Positions 12,812 through 23,578 of a stretch of 64,000 nucleotides of DNA are shown here, one piece after another; position 1 is the first letter of the stretch; each line of letters opens with the position of its first letter. Below the pieces are notes generated by a model, which saw nothing but the letters and a program-made list of their open reading frames with translations, made no database searches and was not told the origin of the DNA. A program made the translations under genes and the position numbers. The DNA comes from Gonatopus flavifemur (taxonomy: Eukaryota > Arthropoda > Insecta > Hymenoptera > Dryinidae), in assembly GCA_018340375.1 (NCBI GenBank), contig JAFFJZ010000048.1, positions 1,674,001-1,738,000 of the forward strand. The letters run 5' to 3'.

Positions 12812-12942
12812 TAAAGATGTAATTTCATGGGGCGTCGAGCATCAAGCGTCAACATTAGAAGGAAAGAGAAGAACTGTGTGACCTCTCTTTCTTTCTAATG
12901 TTGACGCTCGATGCTCGACGCCCCATGAAATTACAGCTTTAG
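12812..12942. mobile_element. Hairpin MITE, copy B of a near-identical pair
   Basis: Same stem as 10248-10375. The loop ('gaagaactgtgtgacctctc') is the reverse complement of copy A's loop, so the whole unit is inverted relative to copy A with very little divergence. Confidence 0.8.
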
Positions 12943-13094
12943 AATCGTGTATTTTAACATCCCTGCTTCGAGCTAACGGGCTTTCAGACAAACAGGTGTT
13001 CACTATATATTCTAGATGAGTTCATAGAGCTCGATGGATAAATCGCAATGCTGTTATTCATTGGTCCTGTCTTGTAAAATCGTTAACATGAATG

Positions 13095-13135
13095 GGTGGT
13101 TATATAAGAATCAGCCAATTCGCAGAATTTGGCCG
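13095..13135 (+). promoter_or_regulatory. Candidate core promoter with TATA box
   Basis: TATATAAG at 13101-13108, a CCAAT-like 'agccaatt' just after it, and a CG-richer, repeat-free stretch downstream. A CArG/YY1-like 'ccgccatattgg' lies near 13238. No transcript evidence is available. Confidence 0.35.
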
Positions 13136-13526
13136 ATTTATCTGGCACCATGGATGAGCTCACGTCGCAAATGGAAAACTGCTCGTACATTTGTAAACGC
13201 CATCTGAAAAATCTAGAAAAGTCGAAGTTACGTTTCCTCCGCCATATTGGTTATCGATCATTGTTTGCACTAACTTCAGGTGGCAGATCGCTTTTTCATT
13301 ACTTTTGCGTGTCGTGAGATGTGAAATTTGTCGTTCCGTTATCGCGGCTGTCGTTCGATGTTCATGGTGTACGTGTTTACGCGTGTGTGTATGCAATTGC
13401 CCCTGATCTAAAAAAAACAAAAAAAGAAAACGAACAGGGAGAAGAGAGCGATAATTCATTTTTTCTGAGTTCAAAATTCATCGACGAGTGTAATTGACAA
13501 GGAATAAATAAAGGAGCCACTTTACG
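13131..13526 (+). other. Candidate non-coding first exon ending in a splice donor
   Basis: The stretch has more CpG than its surroundings and ends ACG|GTGAGTTG at 13526, a strong donor. A short frame with a good start context (caccATGG at 13150, 56 codons to TGA near 13317) lies inside and could be an upstream ORF or chance. The next + gene downstream is mrj, whose first coding exon has a 5' UTR acceptor at 45621, so this could be its distant leader exon. That link is a guess; another gene is possible. Confidence 0.35.
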
Positions 13527-14817
13527 GTGAGTTGAGTTTTCACGTATGTGCATGTATATATATGCATCCGTATCCTTTATACATACATATATATGTGTTT
13601 GGATTTTACATCGAAGAGTTTATCGGTGGGGCTTTTAGATTTTCACCTGAGAAGTTGCTTATCAAAATCGCATAGCATATATCACGATTCGTTAGATTTT
13701 TCGATCGAACGGTCACTGGAAATGTTTTCCTGCTTCTTTCCGTGTTCATATCGATGACTCGAAATGGTCACGATGACCCTGTCGAGGGTGAAGATACAAT
13801 GATATGTCTGTTAAATCTTTTGTTGTATTTCTCCTTTCTCTTCCCTCCTTCTCTTCTCTTCTGTTTGTCTTATCTCCATTTTTCTTGAGTGTGAAAATTC
13901 CTTAATCATAATTTTGTCCTTGTTTCATAAGCTCGCCATAGCTGCGTTCAAAATAAATATTATCATTGACGAGGGCGACGATCGTGCGGAGCTCCGGAAT
14001 CTGTAGTAAATTCAAACACAATAAAAGTTTGCGTTTTCGATACGAGAAGGTGGAAAAATAGTTTCTTACACCGCGTGGATTTTCCATGGTAACACATGGA
14101 AGAAAAGTGTTGTTGACAAGAGAATTAACAAGTTTTGTACACCATTTTGTACATCTTTGGATTCTGTAAATAATCAAATGATTTTGTTCTGCGGGAAGAT
14201 TCAAATTTATGATTTCAATGGTTTGACTGTTTTATGAACAAATGAAGTGACTAATATTTTATCATTCAAGAGAACAGGTTGACTCGTTTCTCTTTATGTA
14301 TGTGATTTGTTGTCTAGCTATTACAATACCGTTGCAGGCTACTGAAAGTTATCCCATCGGATAGATCAAAATTGCATCCATTCCTGTGGAAGGAAACATC
14401 CATAAGATTGTTATATCAATCTTCCCCAAATTCAAACATTGTTAAATGCTGATAAAGTTGAATTTTTCTACATAATCATCTTTCTAATTATGACATTTCA
14501 TATACGCGAAGTTGGCATTTGATCTAGTTGAAGTTTGAATCGTTCATCGAAACAAATTTGTAATCAAATATAAAAATACTATGACATACATGCTTTTACA
14601 TTTTCTAGATAATTTTTACCAGGCGTTTGTTATTGAAAAAAGTAGAATGCCAAGCATTGTCATCAACTTCGTATTGGATTTAGTTGTATTTTATTACAAA
14701 TTTGCTTGGATAAACGATTCAAAGTTCAATGCCATTCACTCTACACTGAAAATAAAATTCTGGAACAGTTAACATTGGAAATCAATAACTGATGTCTATG
14801 GAAAATGAAATTTTAGT
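13527..14817. other. Unassigned AT-rich sequence
   Basis: Starts with a TA/CA-rich simple tract (about 13540-13600) and a pyrimidine-rich tract near 13820-13870. No conserved coding frame and no inverted element is seen. Confidence 0.4.
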
Positions 14818-15390
14818 GGCCATGGAGCTCTAAGAAAATGGGCACAAATTTGCTACATATTTTTCCAACAATTAAGCGATGAATTAAAATTTTTTAATAT
14901 ACAATGACGGAGCATATTGCCAAGGTTTGACTTTGAATATAAATTGAAACTCCATTGTCATATCTAAACATGAGAGAAAATAATTTGTGGAAATTATTGA
15001 CATTTGTAGGTTATTATGTTTATAATTCTTTGCACAATGCTCAGGAATCTTAACCAGATTCAACCAAATATTCAAAGTCTAATCTTGGCAATGTGTTCCA
15101 TCACTGCATATTAAGGGGATACGAGCGGTCCAATTCTTTCGAGACAAAGTACGTGAAAATGCGTGCATCGATTCAAAATATCTCTCTGTACAGCATTTCT
15201 TTAGCATCTCAAAAAATGCTGTACAGAGAGATATTTCGAATCGATGCACGCATTTTCACGTACTTTGTCTCGAAAAAATCCCGAAAAGCGCAGCCGCTCG
15301 TATCCCCTTAAAAACCTCAATTTAATGCTTAGTTGTTGGAAAAGTACATGGCAAAATTTTTTTTGCTTATTTTTCTGGAGCTCTATGGGC
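14818..15390. mobile_element. GGCCATGGAG-family MITE carrying an inserted hairpin
   Basis: Left end 'ggccatggagctct' and right end 'agctctatgggcc' bracket the family core (gctacat.., 'gacatttgtaggtta', 'ttgcacaatgctcagg'). The relatives at 25503 and 41276 share this order. The hairpin 15111-15310 interrupts its right half. Confidence 0.7.
15111..15310. mobile_element. 200-bp near-perfect hairpin, TTAA ends
   Basis: Begins TTAAGGGGATACGAGCGG and ends in its complement. Two nearly identical arms of about 85 bp surround a loop of about 15 bp at 'ctttagcatctcaaa'. TTAA at both edges suggests a piggyBac-type target. It is the best-preserved hairpin in the window. Confidence 0.85.
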
Positions 15391-15402
15391 CTGAAAGTGA
15401 TC

Positions 15403-15525
15403 ACCGTGATACCAGCGTCGGGACATCAGCCAAATTTATTCTGACATTTTATTCGAAAATGAAGCAATGAAATCAAAATGTCACAATAAATTTGGCTAAT
15501 TTCCCGGCGCTGGTATCCCCTTAAG
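15403..15525. mobile_element. TTAA-type foldback, degenerate left end
   Basis: Arms 'gataccagcgtcggg' and 'cggcgctggtatcccctta', with an inner pair 'gccaaatttattctgacatt' and complement. Related by its GGGGATACC end to 15111 and 16619. Confidence 0.65.
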
Positions 15526-15565
15526 ATCTACTATTACTCCCCGGTATATCGTTGGTCAATTAGTT

Positions 15566-15862
15566 GCACATCAACAGTTGATGTGAATAAAATGAGCCAG
15601 TAATGCTTCCATGGTTACACTCAGAGAAAAATCTGGTCGGCACAACTACAGCACGTAGTTGATTTTTGCCTTGACCTTCTTATGAAGTTGCTACAACTAC
15701 ATTCATGTGATTTTGTCTTGTTTTTCTCTTCATCATGACCAAATTTCACGTCACTGCAACCGTGAATCTGTGACCATGCGAACATAGTTCCTGTAACCAC
15801 GTTGCTTTTTTCTCAGTGTACTAATTTCATTTTTTCACGGACATCAACTGTTGATGTCCAAA
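15566..15862. mobile_element. Foldback MITE interrupted by another MITE
   Basis: Outer arms 'cacatcaacagttgatgtga' and 'ggacatcaactgttgatgtc' enclose a complete CACTCAGAG..CTCAGTG element. Confidence 0.65.
15618..15818. mobile_element. CACTGAGAAAAA-type MITE, TA target site
   Basis: Starts CACTCAGAGAAAAA, ends TTTTTTCTCAGTG, with TA at 15616-15617 and 15819-15820. 201 bp, non-coding core. Confidence 0.8.
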
Positions 15863-15942
15863 CGTTAACCGTTGCAGAATTCTATTTTCAGTGTCAACTT
15901 TCAGACATGGATGTCCGACAGGCTTGGGGGTTCGAATCCCTG

Positions 15943-16100
15943 AGGCTGGTCTCCCATGCAACCGGATTGTCCGGAACGGAACGATCCTAATTGGTAGAAT
16001 ACTAGTTCCATTTGAATATAACTATAACAATACTAGGGATCCACCAATTACGAGCGTTCCGTTCCGGACAATCCGGTTGCATGGGAGACCAACCTCACTA
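15943..16100. mobile_element. Hairpin MITE, about 50-bp arms
   Basis: 'ggtctcccatgcaaccggat' and 'atccggttgcatgggagacc' continue through 'tgtccggaacggaacg'. Just upstream, 'ggggttcgaatccctg' resembles a tRNA B box, but no tRNA fold is seen. Confidence 0.75.
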
Positions 16101-16344
16101 ATCAATCCGCCTTTCTCCCTAACGGTAATGCCACGAAAGGGGAAATGACAGTTGGTGCGTCAACCAAAGCTTATCCCGAAAGCGGCTACCACCGTAATAG
16201 GGAAACGACGGTTGATGAGTCAGGAAATCTTACCTCAACCGCGTAGGTTAGGCTGGAAGTACGCTTCCCCTGGTCCAATTGGCCTTGGCAATGTAAAGAG
16301 ACCGGGTTAACAAAACCGGAATAAAAAACATATATATTTTGAGT
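16101..16344. other. Short direct repeats, origin unknown
   Basis: Two similar segments about 65 bp apart each hold 'accgtaat..gggaaa' followed by 'cgacggttgatg' or 'tgacagttggtg'. This could be a fragment of a larger transposon. No frame is supported. Confidence 0.35.
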
Positions 16345-16520
16345 GTATATTTCGGTAGAGTATCATAATACCGAAAGTTCACAATCCCGACGGTGGCATA
16401 GTCCCGAAGTATCATGATGCCGGAATGGTACAATGGTACAACAGTACTATTTTATACAGTTTATGAGGACTATGAACTTTCGGCATTATGACATTTCGGG
16501 ACTATGCCGGTGTCGGGACC
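16345..16520. mobile_element. Foldback with 'cggtagagtatcat' type arms
   Basis: 'ataccgaaagttc' with 'catagtcccgaag' on the left mirrors 'gaactttcggcattatg' with 'ttcgggactatgcc' on the right. About 170 bp. Confidence 0.6.
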
Positions 16521-16618
16521 TCTGTGAATCTAGTCGGCAAAAATTCGGAAGAAAATTTTTTTCATATGGGATTCGAATCTGCTGTTGTTTGTGCGATAAA
16601 AAATTTCGTTTGTGCTAT

Positions 16619-17218
16619 TCAAGGGGACACCAGCGATCCCCGCAGATGCAATCCGCCATACAAGCGTACCGACTGAGTAAACATTTCCCCGACAAGAATA
16701 CTCTGAATTGAATTCATGCCAAAGTATGAAATTTCCAGAAACCAATATTCTATCCTTTATTCACTGCTGTACATCGCCGGAATTTTGGATTTCGAAAAAA
16801 AAGTTTGTGTTACCGACTGTGTTACCGGTGGATTTAATCCGTTCCCTGCTACCTTTGATGAGTTGTGGAAAACTATATCACAATTCACAAATTCTTGTTC
16901 AGAATTTCATTTCAACCACCTGAAAATTTGAGGGATGATCCACCTTGATCGATGATATGGTTAAAAACTTTTGAAATTGAATATTATGAATAATACCGAA
17001 ATTTATTTGTGGGTGTTCTCAAATTGATGAGATGAGGAGAGAACGGATTAAATCCAGTACCCCCTGTACAGCAATGGATAAAGGATTGAAGATTGATTCC
17101 TGAAAATTTCATACTCCTTCATGCGTTCAGTTCAGAGTATTCTTGCCGAAAAAATGTTCACTCAGTCGGTACGTTTGTACGGCGGGTTGCATCTGCGGGG
17201 ATCGCTGGTATCCCCTTG
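16619..17218. mobile_element. 600-bp foldback MITE, about 150-bp arms
   Basis: Left 'tcaaggggacaccagcgatc' is matched at the right by 'gatcgctggtatccccttga'. The arms continue through 'gcagatgcaa', 'ttcccc..caagaatactctg' and 'atgaaatttc'. The TIR belongs to the GGGGATAC group. Frames of 60-148 codons here come from the arms. Confidence 0.75.
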
Positions 17219-17219
17219 A

Positions 17220-17950
17220 GGTATAACGGTCATGCACAATTGAAAAAAATGGCCCGCCGGCGACTTCCTCTAAGTCTTACATGTGACTCACTCGAACGAT
17301 CTGACCTGGATAGAATTATCCCGTGGTCATCCCAGAAGAATATTCGATACTCATACAAACGATCCCGGTTGATACTTTTTTGGCGTATTTTTTCACGGAA
17401 TTCCACTGTTACTCGCGTAGATCAATATCTTCCAACCGCAAATCAGTGTTATGTTATTCAGCTTGCTTCTGGTATCCTCTCACCCTTGTCGACTACTCAT
17501 TGTCACTGTGACAATCGGCCCGCTGATTATTTGCCATAACCTCACCCGTGCTTTCCGATTTTTTCATGTTCCTCACATTTTCCTCTATAACTTTTTTCCC
17601 TTAGGTTTAAATCTAAAAATGTTCAGCACACAGTTTGTTCCAGCCAAACAAAATTTTGGTTGAAATGAACGCAAAGAAACTTTTTGGTTGGCTGGAATAA
17701 AATTTATTTGGGCTTAATAATTAAGGCTTTCAAATTTTATACAGACAAATAAATTTTGTTCATCCTGAATGAATTTCATTTCAGCCAACCCAGAAGTTTT
17801 TTTGCGTTCATTTCAACCAAAATTTTGTTTCGCCGAAACAAACGTTTTCTTAGTGTACGCGTCGGGCCCTTTCCAACGACCATAGAATCATTGAAATCGG
17901 AGGAAGTCGCCGGCGGACCAATTTATTCAATCGTGCATGAACGCTATACC
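17220..17950. mobile_element. 730-bp foldback MITE with a nested MITE
   Basis: 'gtataacggtcatgcacaat' to 'ccgccggcgacttcctc' returns inverted at about 17896-17950. It encloses the element 17616-17858. Beyond it, 17955-18055 pairs with 16540-16618 ('agcacaaacgaaattttt'), so 16619-17950 lies inside a still larger inverted pair. Confidence 0.65.
17616..17858. mobile_element. MITE with long arms around 'ccaaacaaaattttgg'
   Basis: Arms 'aaacaaaattttggttgaaa', through 'gaacgcaaag' and 'ttggttggctgg', are mirrored on the right. Outer ends are 'cagcacacag' and 'cttagtgta'. About 240 bp. Confidence 0.65.
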
Positions 17951-18059
17951 TCAAGTAGCACAAACGAAATTTTTTATTGTACAAACGAGCACAAACGTAG
18001 CAGATTCGAATCCCATATAGAAAAAAACTTTCGATATTATGATACGATACCGTATATTT

Positions 18060-18690
18060 CTCTTGAAATTTTTGGTATAATATTTATAACTTCATACTTT
18101 TCCATGAACTTGGTATAATATTTCATAACGTTTAGGTAATGCTAGAGGCAAGACTCAGGACAGTTTTCTTTTATTTTTATTGTGAACATCAATTTTTTCC
18201 ATAATTCCAATATTGGGAGAAAAATACTTCCTTCTTTTCCAATTTTCCTCCCAATATTTCAATTATCTTCAAATAGAATAGCGAAAAAATGAGTAATTTG
18301 ATCGATATAAATAGGGACGAAAAACCCGTGAAAATAAGCTTTCTTTTTCTTTGACCTTGAACTTCATGTATAATTCAAGCTTCCTCTATATCTAGCATAG
18401 GCCAGGAGGTCACCCGTTAGAAAAACTTCTAGTCTAATAATTGACACTGTTGCTGACATTGAATGTCCAGGAATGTCAGGAAGAGGGATGGCTTTATATA
18501 GCTGTAAACCGCTTTCGAAGAACTTTCGTTACGCGACTTGAGGGGGTCTGTGAAGTTTGTATATCACATGTCAGCATCGCACAAAAACGCAACAGTTCTA
18601 ATCGCATCCACTATAGTTCTACAGTTCTTGATAAAATCAAGCGATAAGTTAGAACGACAGTTCCGGGTAAATTTGTGAAAACGATCGATT
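18060..18690. other. Unassigned sequence
   Basis: Nothing recognised apart from short open frames that look random. Confidence 0.35.
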
Positions 18691-18701
18691 TTGAAAGAAT
18701 G

Positions 18702-19012
18702 ATATGCTAAGTTCTTCTACGAATTGACAGCATCGCAGGGAAAATGGAAGAAAGTAGACTATATCTCGGAGTTCTAGAAATGATTGGAATGCGAGGATGT
18801 CGAGACACGGGAGTTCTAATGCTAAAAGTACTTGGGAAATTTTTTTCGGAACTTCAATGAAAGGATATGCTGAGTTCTTCTACGATATAGTAGCAGCGCA
18901 GGTGAACCCGATGAAAGTGGACATTATCTCAGAGTTCTAGAGATGATTGGTATGTGAGGATGTGGAAAAACGAGAGTTGTGATGTTGAAAGTACTTGGGA
19001 AAATTTTTTCGA
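18702..19012. repeat. Two tandem copies of a 163-bp unit
   Basis: 'atatgctaagttcttctacg' at 18702 and 'atatgctgagttcttctacg' at 18865 start two units sharing 'gagttctagaaatgattgg' and 'aaagtacttgggaaa'. They are diverged by perhaps 15 percent. Confidence 0.7.
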
Positions 19013-19664
19013 AAAATGAATGGGAGTCATTCCATATCAATTCAGGCAGGTCGATCACCCACCATCTTGGATTTCGATGAAATTCGGTGAAGTCGTTACT
19101 ATTACCGAGTTAACAACCCGTGCAAAATTTTAGCTCTCCAGGATTTATAGTTTCTGAAATATCGAACTCTGAAATTTCGAAAATCTGCTTCAATCGAATT
19201 CCCAAGAATTGGTTCCTATGATGCAGCATTCATTGAAAAATATTCATATTTTGGGTTCTAATTGAGATATCTCTATGGAATTTTTACCACATATCAAGAA
19301 AAGTACATAGATTTGAGAAAAAAATATGACATCAACCTCGAGTATGATTGGAGGTCATGTTTTTCTTTTATTTCCGGATTGATAAGTTTTTTAACTACAA
19401 AAATTCAACTCATTTCAAATTCGATTATCACTGAGAGGCAGTGCAGTTTTCCACTCAATTTTTTTTTCAAATTGAAGTTCAAACTTCGCTCTACAAGATT
19501 GTGGAAGAAAATTAGTGGCTTTTTGATGATTTATGCAGAAATTTACTGTTCTAAGTTGATTTTGACTTTGGATGAAAATTCAAACGTAGGAACAGTAGCA
19601 GATAACGTCAAGCACATATGATTTTAAATGATGTAAACGTGAAATCAGCACATCGTGGTTTCTG
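19013..19664. other. Probable old dispersed repeat, no gene
   Basis: Opens with 'gagtcattccatatcaattc', a phrase I associate with dispersed animal repeats. The 119-codon + frame at 19262-19621 has no recognisable motif and no splice context. Confidence 0.3.
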
Positions 19665-20042
19665 AACTGAGAAAAAGGTTTTCTTCTGACAAATCAACGC
19701 ATTTGGTTGAGCATTTTCAAGAAGTATTATTTCATACAAATAAGACATATTGATTATAACCAAAAATTGTGTTGAGTCAAGAAATTCATATTTATTAACT
19801 ATAACCAAATCATTCATTTGATTCAAAGTGATTGAAGTTGATGTGAATGAATATGAATTCTTGTCAAATTCAGATCTATCGAATCATAATCGGTATGAAG
19901 TTGACTCAAAGAAATATGTGGTGTATTCAACAACTATGTGATAAAATGAATATTAGTAAATATTTCTTTGCTCGTATCCAAATATACGATTTATTTACTG
20001 TAAACAAATCTCATTTGAGTCAACGAATCCTTTTTCTCAGTG
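19665..20042. mobile_element. CACTGAGAAAAAGG-type MITE
   Basis: Left end aACTGAGAAAAAGG, right end CCTTTTTCTCAGTG. The core has repeated 'ttgagtcaa' and 'gaatatgaa' motifs. The first base of the left end appears mutated. Confidence 0.6.
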
Positions 20043-21469
20043 TGTGATACAGTGGGTCACACAAGTGGGTCAATAAGGATTATGGAAGGGGGGGAGGCTT
20101 CCACCCCCTTGTCCAAAATCTACAAAAACGAAGAGAAAACGATAGCAAAAATCATGAAACAAAAATGATCTTTGAACAAGTCGGATATTATTCAACTCCC
20201 CCACCCTCCTCTCTCCCCCACCCTCCCCTTTCAAGTGTGAAGATTGATCTCGAATCTATTTGAATAAAAAAATATTGTACTCCTGGAAAGCAATTTTTTT
20301 CATACAAATAACCTCATAATCGTCATATTTTTACAGGATCCATCAATAATGACACTTACGATTCAACACATGGTTGATTTTGAGATAGTAACAACGATAT
20401 TGGCAATATTTATGAATCGTACAATTGCTGCGCAGTATGAAAAAACTTTACGGGCAAAAAAATTTTCTGAGCCAGGAAATCAAAAATTCGTGCCCACAAT
20501 TAACTGAATTCCCGAGAGACCAACATGAATGACTAAGACATAAGATTTTTGACCGGACTAGCACAATCTTCAATATGACACGCAAAATATGTTCAGCTAA
20601 ATATTCGTTTCCTATACAGCAACCGTACTTTGCTAAAAGCATGGACACTCTAAACAACTGCGGTCCTAGCGGACAAGATTGCTGTGGTAGCAAATACTTT
20701 TCTGTCACGGGAAAAAAATATGTTGCGCCAGCAGAAGGGACCTAGCACAATCAGATTCCCCGTTTATTGAAAAGGAATGTTGGGCATTTAAACACATATA
20801 TGTGTGCAAAGTTTTCACTGAAGTCGAATAAAACAACTGTATTTGCAGGTTTCAAATTTGTTTTGAGTTTCCAAGAAATTAAACTATCCTTTGGTAATAA
20901 AAGAATGGGATACCCGAATTTTCCCAGTTTTCCAAGGAAAATATATTCCAATATTCACGGTTACGAAACGTCGTAAAGTTTTTGGATTTTGTTTTTTATG
21001 ACTTTTTCTGAAGAATATGATTTTTTGAAAATCCGACGTTTTTGAAATCTCATAATTTTCAAGCGCTTGTTACTTGAAATTTTTCAAACGTATTGGGAAC
21101 CTTCAAAAACTCAAAAGTTAGCATTTTTTTCTCTAGTTTCCAATCTTGTGATTCTCAAAATCAAAATAATTAGCGTTCATTAGAAATGTATCAATTAAAA
21201 ACTAAAAAGTGACATTTTGTAATAATCAGTAGTTTTTATTGTCTTTTTTTTTCATAAAATGATCGGTAAAATATAACAAAAGTACAGAAATTTCTTCTAT
21301 AATGATGAATATTACAGTTTTCGAGACATGAATTTTTTGTGGCTGCTGGAATAGGGGGAACGATCATTACCTCTGAGTTCTGGGATACTGAACATGCGGG
21401 AAATTTGAAAATGCAGAGTTCCAGTGTTTAGAAGCGGTGAATTTAACTTTGTTTAAAATGGAAAAAGTA
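20043..21469. other. Unassigned sequence with a C/G-rich tract
   Basis: A purine run and a C-rich run occur at about 20085-20110 and 20200-20235. Otherwise AT-rich. The - strand frame at 20448-20708 shows no domain. Confidence 0.35.
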
Positions 21470-21736
21470 CACGGAGAAAAAGGTATCTTAAAAAGTACCA
21501 TAATTTATGGATTTTTAGCGCTGGTCTGACCCGAGTCTCAATATTTACCTGAACAAACCTCTAAAAGTACCATAATGGCTGGGACTTTTATAAGGAAGGT
21601 ACCATACTTATTCTGAAAAGTCCAAGAAATTATGGTACTTTTAGATATTCGTGCAAGTAAATATTCCGACTCGGGTCAGACCAGCGCTGAAAATCCATAA
21701 ATTATGGTAATTTTCAGGATATCTGTTTTTTCAGTG
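21470..21736. mobile_element. CACGGAGAAAAA-type MITE, TA target site
   Basis: TA, CACGGAGAAAAAGG .. TTTTTTCAGTG, TA. Long inner arms hold 'ccataatttatggatttt' and 'agcgctggtctgacccgag'. The relative at 40468-40702 shares 'ccataatttat' and 'attatggtacttttga'. Confidence 0.8.
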
Positions 21737-21908
21737 TATGAAGATTATGCGAGATCGCAGGAAATTTTGTGATGATGTAAATATTCAGAATTGTGTGACA
21801 GCACAACACCTGTCGAAGCTTGGAGAAGAAATTTAATTCCGTTTCCGGTGACCTTTTATCTTCTTCTTTCTGTCTATCCATCTGTCAGTTGTCTGTTTAA
21901 CTGGTTTT

Positions 21909-22795
21909 AAGTGGTACTGACCAACATCACACGGAATTCGAATGGTTCGATGCAGCATCTCATCGATTTAAAACAATATAATAGTTTTGATCAGCATTGC
22001 ATTGATTTCGAATAGTTCTGTTCAGCATTCCACAGGATTCGAATAGTTTTGACAAGCAATGCATCGCGATCTCGAATGGTTCTGATCAGCATTACCCCTA
22101 CTTTGAATAGTTCTGATCAGCATTGAGCGGAATTGGAATAAATTTGATCAGCATGGCACTGAATTCGAGTAGTCCCGGCCATCACTGCACTGGGTTTGAA
22201 TAGTTGTGATCAGCATTGTGCAGAATTCGGATAGTTCTAACAAGCATTGTCCGGAAATCAAATAGTTCTAGTCAGCATTGCACGGAATTGAAATTGTTCT
22301 CATCAGCATTGAATCGAGTTTAGAAAATTCTGGTCGGCATTTCATCGATTTGGTGAAATTCTGACTGTCATTGTAGGAGAATCGAATAGTTCTAATCGGC
22401 ATTGTCCCGATTTTGAGTAATTCTGATCAGAACTATTCGATTTCCGTATATGGTAACGCTGGTCAGAACTCCACGAAATCGATGCAACGCTGATCAGAAC
22501 TCCAAGCTGTCCAAGCTCGGTGGAATGCTGATCTACACTATTTGATTTCTGTACAATGCTTGTTAGAACCCCTCTGAACATCGATACAGCGCTAATTAGA
22601 GTGGGCAGGTAAAAGTAGTCCAATCCATCGATTGGTTATTTCTCATGTAACTGACCAATCATATTGTCATCTCTAAAAGAATACACCAATCAATGGAATT
22701 GGGCTACTTCAAACTGGCCACACTGGCGCTGATCAGCTTGTCGAAGCCCCGGGCAATGCTGACCAAAATCCTTTGAAATTGATGTGATGCTGCTT
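21909..22795. repeat. 31-bp minisatellite that reverses strand
   Basis: About 16-17 units of a 31-bp motif (consensus start 'gaatagttctgatcagcatt') run in + from 21909. At CTGATCAG (22423-22430), a palindrome inside the unit, the array flips and continues as - units to about 22600 and again at 22725-22795. A MITE splits the inverted part. Units differ by several bases, so the array is not young. Confidence 0.8.
22600..22724. mobile_element. MITE inserted in the minisatellite
   Basis: 'gtgggcaggtaaaagtagtc' through 'catcgattggt' is matched by 'accaatcaatgg' through 'gggctacttcaaactggcca'. Reversed minisatellite units lie on both sides. Confidence 0.7.
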
Positions 22796-22970
22796 GAAAA
22801 TTAATATCAAAATAAGAGTGTCCCTCTTTGTTCGTTATTCATTTTTTCGAAATCGTAGAGGAATATTCTCAATTGAAGAAGAAAACAAAAGTGAGATATC
22901 TTCTCTGATTGAGAGGGATTTTTCCTCTCATTTCCAGATTACTTTTTCTTTGTGCATATTTCGTTCATCA
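22796..22970. repeat. Dispersed repeat, short copy
   Basis: Shares 'atcaaaataagagt', 'gttcgttattcattt', 'tattctcaattgaagaagaa' and 'gagagggatttttcctctca' with 58443-58700. It lacks about 80 bp present there between the first two blocks. Confidence 0.7.
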
Positions 22971-23578
22971 AGAAACCAAGATTGAATTCACCGCTTCTAA
23001 ACATTGGAACTCTACATTCCCAATTTCGCCGCATGTACAGCCTTCCAGAATTTAGAGATAATGATAGTTCCCCCAAGCCCCCTTGCATTGCTGAGAATTT
23101 GAGGAGAATCCAGCATATCATCTACATAAATATTCAAATAAAAATAAAAACACTGCTTTTAATCATTGGAAACCTCTATTTTCAAATTCCTCGCGGGTCC
23201 ACCATCCCAGAACTCGAAGGTTTTGATTGTCGATACCTCTCCCTGCTGGAATGCTACAATACCAATGTAGAACTTGGTATTTCATTCCTTCAAAATCCAT
23301 TTTTTTCGGTAATGTAAATAGAACCATTGCCCTAAATCATCAAGATCTATAGGAGTATGGCGAATGCTACTAAAACTATTAACCTTTTCATGCTATGGCA
23401 ACAGTTGAACGAATCCCCTGAAGGGTATCCTGTAGACCCTAGAGTTATTAGATCTCTTTACCCCAAATACTCGAAGATGACTTGTTAAAATGAAACAAAA
23501 CAACAAGCCAGACCTTCGATTCGGATGGAACAAGGTCTGGCTGGATCATTTTTCTCATTTTTTCACTCTCGCTTCTAC
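22971..23578. other. Unassigned sequence
   Basis: A short hairpin 'agccagaccttcgattc' / 'gaacaaggtctggctgg' lies near 23500-23545. The 121-codon frame at 22952-23317 has no recognisable domain. Confidence 0.35.

Noticed and set aside
15926..15942. 'ggttcgaatccc' as a tRNA B box
   Set aside because: Perfect B box word but no A box at the right distance and it abuts a hairpin MITE.
17093..17539. 148-codon frame on +, one of the longest in the window
   Set aside because: It spans the junction of two foldback elements (16619-17218 and 17220-17950); composition and position explain it as chance.
22342..22623. 93-codon frame on -
   Set aside because: It lies wholly in the reversed minisatellite.
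21909..22795. Regular 31-bp repeats, considered as a CRISPR-like array
   Set aside because: There are no spacers, the units are contiguous and diverged, and the genome is eukaryotic.
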